33,035 bases of DNA from DASSTJ01 sp035707965. GTDB taxonomy: Bacteria > Actinomycetota > Actinomycetes > Actinomycetales > Angustibacteraceae. The stretch spans positions 1-33,035 of the forward strand of contig DASSTJ010000193.1 of the NCBI GenBank assembly GCA_035707965.1, given 5' to 3'. Numbering within the stretch: position 1 is the first letter of the stretch; every line of letters begins with the position of its first letter. The notes beneath the pieces were generated by a model that saw only the letters and a list, made by a program, of their open reading frames with translations, was not told the DNA's origin and did not search any database. The position numbers and the translations under genes were made by a program. This document shows positions 30,198 to 33,035 of the stretch, in pieces.

Positions 30198-32387
30198 TCA
30201 GCGGCGGCGTTCGCGGGCCGCGCGGTCGCGCGCCTGCTCGCGGGCTAGCTCGCGGGCCTGCTCGGCCGCGTCGAGCCTGGCGTCATGGTCGGCGAGGCGC
30301 GCCAGCCTGGCGTTGTAGGCAGCCAGCTCGGCGCCGCCGTCCCGGTCGGCCTGGCGGTCCTGCCGCCGTCCGTCACGTTCGTCGGACCGCACCCACGCCA
30401 CCGCGACGCCGAGCGCCATGAGCAGCGTCGGCACCTCGCCCACGCCCCAGGTGATGGCGCCACCCAGCTGCTGGTCGGCGAGCGGCGGGCGGCCCCAGTC
30501 GCGCGCGCTCGCGAGCTGGGTGAGCAGGTCTCCGGCGAGCAGCAGGTTGCCCTGCAGCAGGAAGACGCCGAAGAACGCGTGGAACGACATCGTGGCGAAC
30601 AGCAGCACCATGCGCAGGGGGTACGGAGGACGCTTCGGGCCGGGGTCGACGCCGATGAGCACGGACGCGAACAGGTACCCAGCCAGCAGGAAGTGCAGGT
30701 GCATGAGCACGTGACCGGTGTGCGTGCGCAGCGACAGGGGGAACAGCGGGGAGTAGTAGAAGACGATCAGGCTGATCGCGAAGAACGCGCCCGCGACGAT
30801 CGGGTTGCCGAGCACCGCCATGGCCCGGGAGTGGACGACGACCAGCAGCCACTCGCGCAGACCTCGGCTGCCGTCGTGTCGGGCGACGCTCACGCGCAGG
30901 GCCAGCGTGATCGGTGCGCCCAGCACCAGCAGGGGCGGCACCATCATGCTCATCGTCATGTGCCCGAGCATGTGCGCGCTGAACAGCACGCGGCCGTAGA
31001 CCCCCGGCGCACCACTGGTCGCCCAGACGAGGACCACGCAGCCGAGCAGCCAGGGGAGCGTGCGCCCGAGCGACCAGTGGTCCCCGCGCTGGTGGAGCCG
31101 GACGGCGCCGTAGACGTACGTTCCGGCGAGGACGATCGCGACGGTGACCCAGAGGATGTCCGGCCGCCAGGTCGCCACCCAGGACAGCGCGGTCGGCGCG
31201 GCCGGCATCGGGTAGCCGGTGATCGCGAACGCGATGGACGGATCGGCCACCGGTTCGGCCGGCACGGGGGGTGCGCTGGCAGCGAGCGCGACACCGAGGC
31301 CGATGGCGGTCCCCATGACCACCAGCTCGCCGATGACGAGGCGCCAGAAGGGACCGGGATCGCCGGCCCGCAGCCGGGGGAGCAGCCAGCGTCGGTGCGT
31401 CGCGCCCGCGACGCCGAGCAGCACGAGCGCGGTCACCTTGGCGAGCACGAGTGCGCCGTAGGGCGTCGTCAAGCCGCTCCAGGCGCCGACGCGCAGCGCC
31501 GCGTTCACGATGCCCGATCCCGCCACGAGCACGAAGCACCAGAGCGCGAGCGTCGAGTAGCGGGACGTCACCGCCGCGAGCGCCTTGCCGAGCGACGGAC
31601 GCACGATCACGAGGGCAGCGAGGCCCCCGACCCAGACGGTCACGCCGATGAGGTGGAACGCGAGGCTGTCGACCGCGGTCTCGTGGTCGTTGCTGCCGGC
31701 GGCGTGACCGGTGAGCGCGATGGGCAGCAGCGCACCGAGCGCGAGGACGGCCATCCAGCCGACCGTGCTCCGCCGGGTGGCGACGGCGGCTCCGGTGGCG
31801 ACGACGGCGGAGACGAGCACCGACACCAGCAGCGACCGCATGATCTCGAGGTCGGTGACGAAGTAGCTGAGCTGGCTGGTGAAGCCCGGGCTGAACGGGG
31901 ACTGGCCGGCCAGCCTGGCGTAGGTCAGGACGATGCCGATCGTGCCGGTCGCGACCCACACGGCACCGGTGCCGGCGGCCCACCGGGTGGCCCGTTCCTG
32001 CAGCCCGGTCAGGTCGGCGGGACGGGTGCCTTCGGCGGAACGGGCGGAGCGGGTGCCGGGCAGGGCGCACGCCACCAGCACCAGGAGCCCGATCGTGAGG
32101 CTCGCGCTGACGTCGTTGACCGCCCGCACCAACGGCTGGCCCCAGCGTGCGGTCGGGCCGGCGTCGGCGAGCAGGCTCGGCGCCGTGGCGCCGGTGACGA
32201 CCGCACCCACGACGACCGCCGCGAGTGCGGCGAGGCCGAGGACCGGCAGTGGCAGCCCGGCGAGGGTCGGCAGGGCGCGGCCGGGGGACTGCGAGGGACG
32301 GCGAGCGGCCGGCACTACGTCACGGGGGCCACCGGGAGGGGTGCCCGTGGACGCGCTCGGCGAGGATCCGGTGGGCGTGGCGGGCAC
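30198..32387 (-). CDS. CopD/CtaG fusion membrane protein (copper import and cytochrome oxidase assembly)
   Basis: This 729-residue protein has about 16 membrane segments. The N-terminal half resembles CopD copper-import proteins (SLAFHLIGVTVWVGGLAALV and LPIALTGHAAGSNDHETAVD). The C-terminal half is a caa3-type CtaG domain with conserved histidines: VLFSAHMLGHMTMSMMVPPL, HTGHVLMHLHFLLAGYLFA and ATMSFHAFFGVFLLQGN. The same fusion is known in mycobacteria (Rv0102). It probably handles copper for the oxidase CuB centre. A charged tail of about 65 residues, rich in Arg, Asp, Ala and Glu, follows the last helix and could form a coiled coil. The GTG at 32387 is preferred over an ATG at 32468 because TACCCT (TANNNT) stands 6 nt upstream. 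It diverges from a MarR-family gene. Confidence 0.82.
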   Translation of the reverse strand: MPATPTGSSPSASTGTPPGGPRDVVPAARRPSQSPGRALPTLAGLPLPVLGLAALAAVVVGAVVTGATAPSLLADAGPTARWGQPLVRAVNDVSASLTIGLLVLVACALPGTRSARSAEGTRPADLTGLQERATRWAAGTGAVWVATGTIGIVLTYARLAGQSPFSPGFTSQLSYFVTDLEIMRSLLVSVLVSAVVATGAAVATRRSTVGWMAVLALGALLPIALTGHAAGSNDHETAVDSLAFHLIGVTVWVGGLAALVIVRPSLGKALAAVTSRYSTLALWCFVLVAGSGIVNAALRVGAWSGLTTPYGALVLAKVTALVLLGVAGATHRRWLLPRLRAGDPGPFWRLVIGELVVMGTAIGLGVALAASAPPVPAEPVADPSIAFAITGYPMPAAPTALSWVATWRPDILWVTVAIVLAGTYVYGAVRLHQRGDHWSLGRTLPWLLGCVVLVWATSGAPGVYGRVLFSAHMLGHMTMSMMVPPLLVLGAPITLALRVSVARHDGSRGLREWLLVVVHSRAMAVLGNPIVAGAFFAISLIVFYYSPLFPLSLRTHTGHVLMHLHFLLAGYLFASVLIGVDPGPKRPPYPLRMVLLFATMSFHAFFGVFLLQGNLLLAGDLLTQLASARDWGRPPLADQQLGGAITWGVGEVPTLLMALGVAVAWVRSDERDGRRQDRQADRDGGAELAAYNARLARLADHDARLDAAEQARELAREQARDRAARERRR

Positions 32388-32393
32388 GGACCC

Positions 32394-32399
32394 AGGGTA
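32394..32399 (-). promoter_or_regulatory. Likely -10 hexamer of the CopD-CtaG gene
   Basis: On the minus strand TACCCT (TANNNT) ends 6 nt before the GTG at 32387, and there is no Shine-Dalgarno sequence. This fits a leaderless transcript and decides the start of the downstream gene. Confidence 0.4.
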
Positions 32400-32538
32400 G
32401 GCCGGAATCTCGTTTGCCCGGACGCCGGCCGAAGCGCATACTGCTACTTGGTTGGGCCATGCAAGCATTCACCCGTCCCGGCCCAGGCGTCCGCACCGGC
32501 GCCGTCCTCCCGTCCCACCACACGAAGGTCAGCCACCG

Positions 32539-33035
32539 ATGCCGCCTCCCCCGCACCTGCCCGAGCAGCAGCACCGGGACGACGAGCTCAGCGGGACGCC
32601 GTCCGGCGAGCTGAGCGCCCAGCTCATCCGCATGATGCGGCTGATCAACAGCGTCAAGGTGCACGCCGCGGCCAAGCAGCGGCACGGGGTCGAGTTCACC
32701 TCGTACGTGCTGCTCTTCCAGCTGGTCCGCACCGGTCCGCAGCGCCTGAGCGCTCTGGCCGGCTGCGTCCACGCGGACGTCTCCACCGTGAGCCGTCAGA
32801 TCAGCACCCTCGTCGACCACGGGCTGGTGGAGCGTCGGCCGGACGAGCAGGACCGCCGCGCCGCGCTCCTCGCGGCGACCGACGAGGGGCTGGCCCTGTT
32901 CCGCAGGATGCGCCGCGAGCGCAACGACATGTTCAACGACGTCCTGGTCGGGTGGACGACCGACGAGGTGGCCGAGCTGACCTCGCTGCTGTCCCGCTTC
33001 AACGACGACTTCGCGGCCCACCACGAGAAGCTGCT
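32539..33035 (+). CDS. MarR-family transcriptional regulator (3' end beyond window)
   Basis: At least 165 residues are readable and no stop is reached before the right edge. A winged helix-turn-helix is clear: GVEFTSYVLLFQLVRTGPQR, LSALAGCVHADVSTVSRQIS, TLVDHGLVERRPDEQDRRAA. The DxRR-like wing (DEQDRRA) is the MarR hallmark. A C-terminal helix for dimerisation follows (FRRMRRERNDMFNDVLVGWT). The ATG at 32539 has GAAGG about 11 nt upstream. In actinobacteria such a gene often precedes an efflux pump gene of the EmrB type, which would lie outside the window. It is divergent from the CopD-CtaG gene with a 151-bp gap that holds both promoters, so it might also control that gene. The inducer is unknown. 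Confidence 0.87.
   Translation, partial: MPPPPHLPEQQHRDDELSGTPSGELSAQLIRMMRLINSVKVHAAAKQRHGVEFTSYVLLFQLVRTGPQRLSALAGCVHADVSTVSRQISTLVDHGLVERRPDEQDRRAALLAATDEGLALFRRMRRERNDMFNDVLVGWTTDEVAELTSLLSRFNDDFAAHHEKL

Noticed and set aside
1..33035. CRISPR array, insertion sequence, integrase or attachment site
   Set aside because: No regularly spaced identical repeats, no transposase or recombinase motif and no tRNA gene were found on either strand.

Overview
The window comes from a very GC-rich actinobacterium (Actinomycetota). The evidence is strong G/C third-position bias, frequent GTG starts, several genes with a -10 hexamer placed directly before the start codon (leaderless pattern), a mycobacterial-type DevR/DevS pair, a CopD-CtaG fusion like that of mycobacteria, and a paaN/paaH/paaI/paaK set typical of actinobacterial phenylacetate catabolism. 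The genus cannot be fixed from the sequence alone. No rRNA, tRNA, CRISPR array, transposase or prophage gene was found, so this reads as ordinary chromosome.

Layout. 1-511 holds the frameshifted 5' part of an RHS/YD-repeat-type secreted protein that runs off the left edge. 721-4970 holds a CoA-transferase-family gene, divergent from a three-gene operon with overlapping stops and starts: flavin-binding PPOX-fold protein, DevR-like response regulator and DevS-like GAF histidine kinase. A sequence resembling a DosR/DevR box lies upstream of it. 4992-11129 holds housekeeping genes: an RsbW-like ATPase, a PAP2 phosphatase, alanine aminotransferase AlaA, a VOC protein, adenylosuccinate lyase PurB and a type II NADH dehydrogenase. 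11347-14313 holds a dienelactone hydrolase and a YeiH-type transporter divergent from its likely LysR regulator. 14536-19876 is a partial phenylacetate degradation locus: paaH-paaI-paaK on the minus strand, divergent from paaN. The ring-epoxidase genes (paaABCDE) are not in the window. 19935-23645 holds a small YvlD/holin-fold membrane protein, a HisC2/Pat-type aromatic aminotransferase and an unrecognised low-complexity exported protein. 23873-27613 is an E1-alpha, E1-beta, E2 operon of a 2-oxoacid dehydrogenase complex without E3. 27712-33035 holds a DUF559/AbiEi-like protein, a small membrane protein coupled to a nitrilase-family amidase, a CopD-CtaG copper/oxidase-assembly fusion, and a divergent MarR regulator cut by the right edge.

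The most unusual content is between the genes. A family of four hairpins (arms TTCGCGCGAA..GGGGCAC) each lies 12-39 nt past a stop codon, and one copy carries a compensated base change in both arms. In addition there is a tandemly duplicated 62-66 nt hairpin unit, a hairpin with 28-nt arms between paaI and paaK, and a 19-bp-arm hairpin between paaN and the holin-like gene. They look like terminators or palindromic repeat families. No clearly new multi-gene system was seen. The best leads are the hairpin families, the DevRS cassette with its candidate box, and the unrecognised exported protein.
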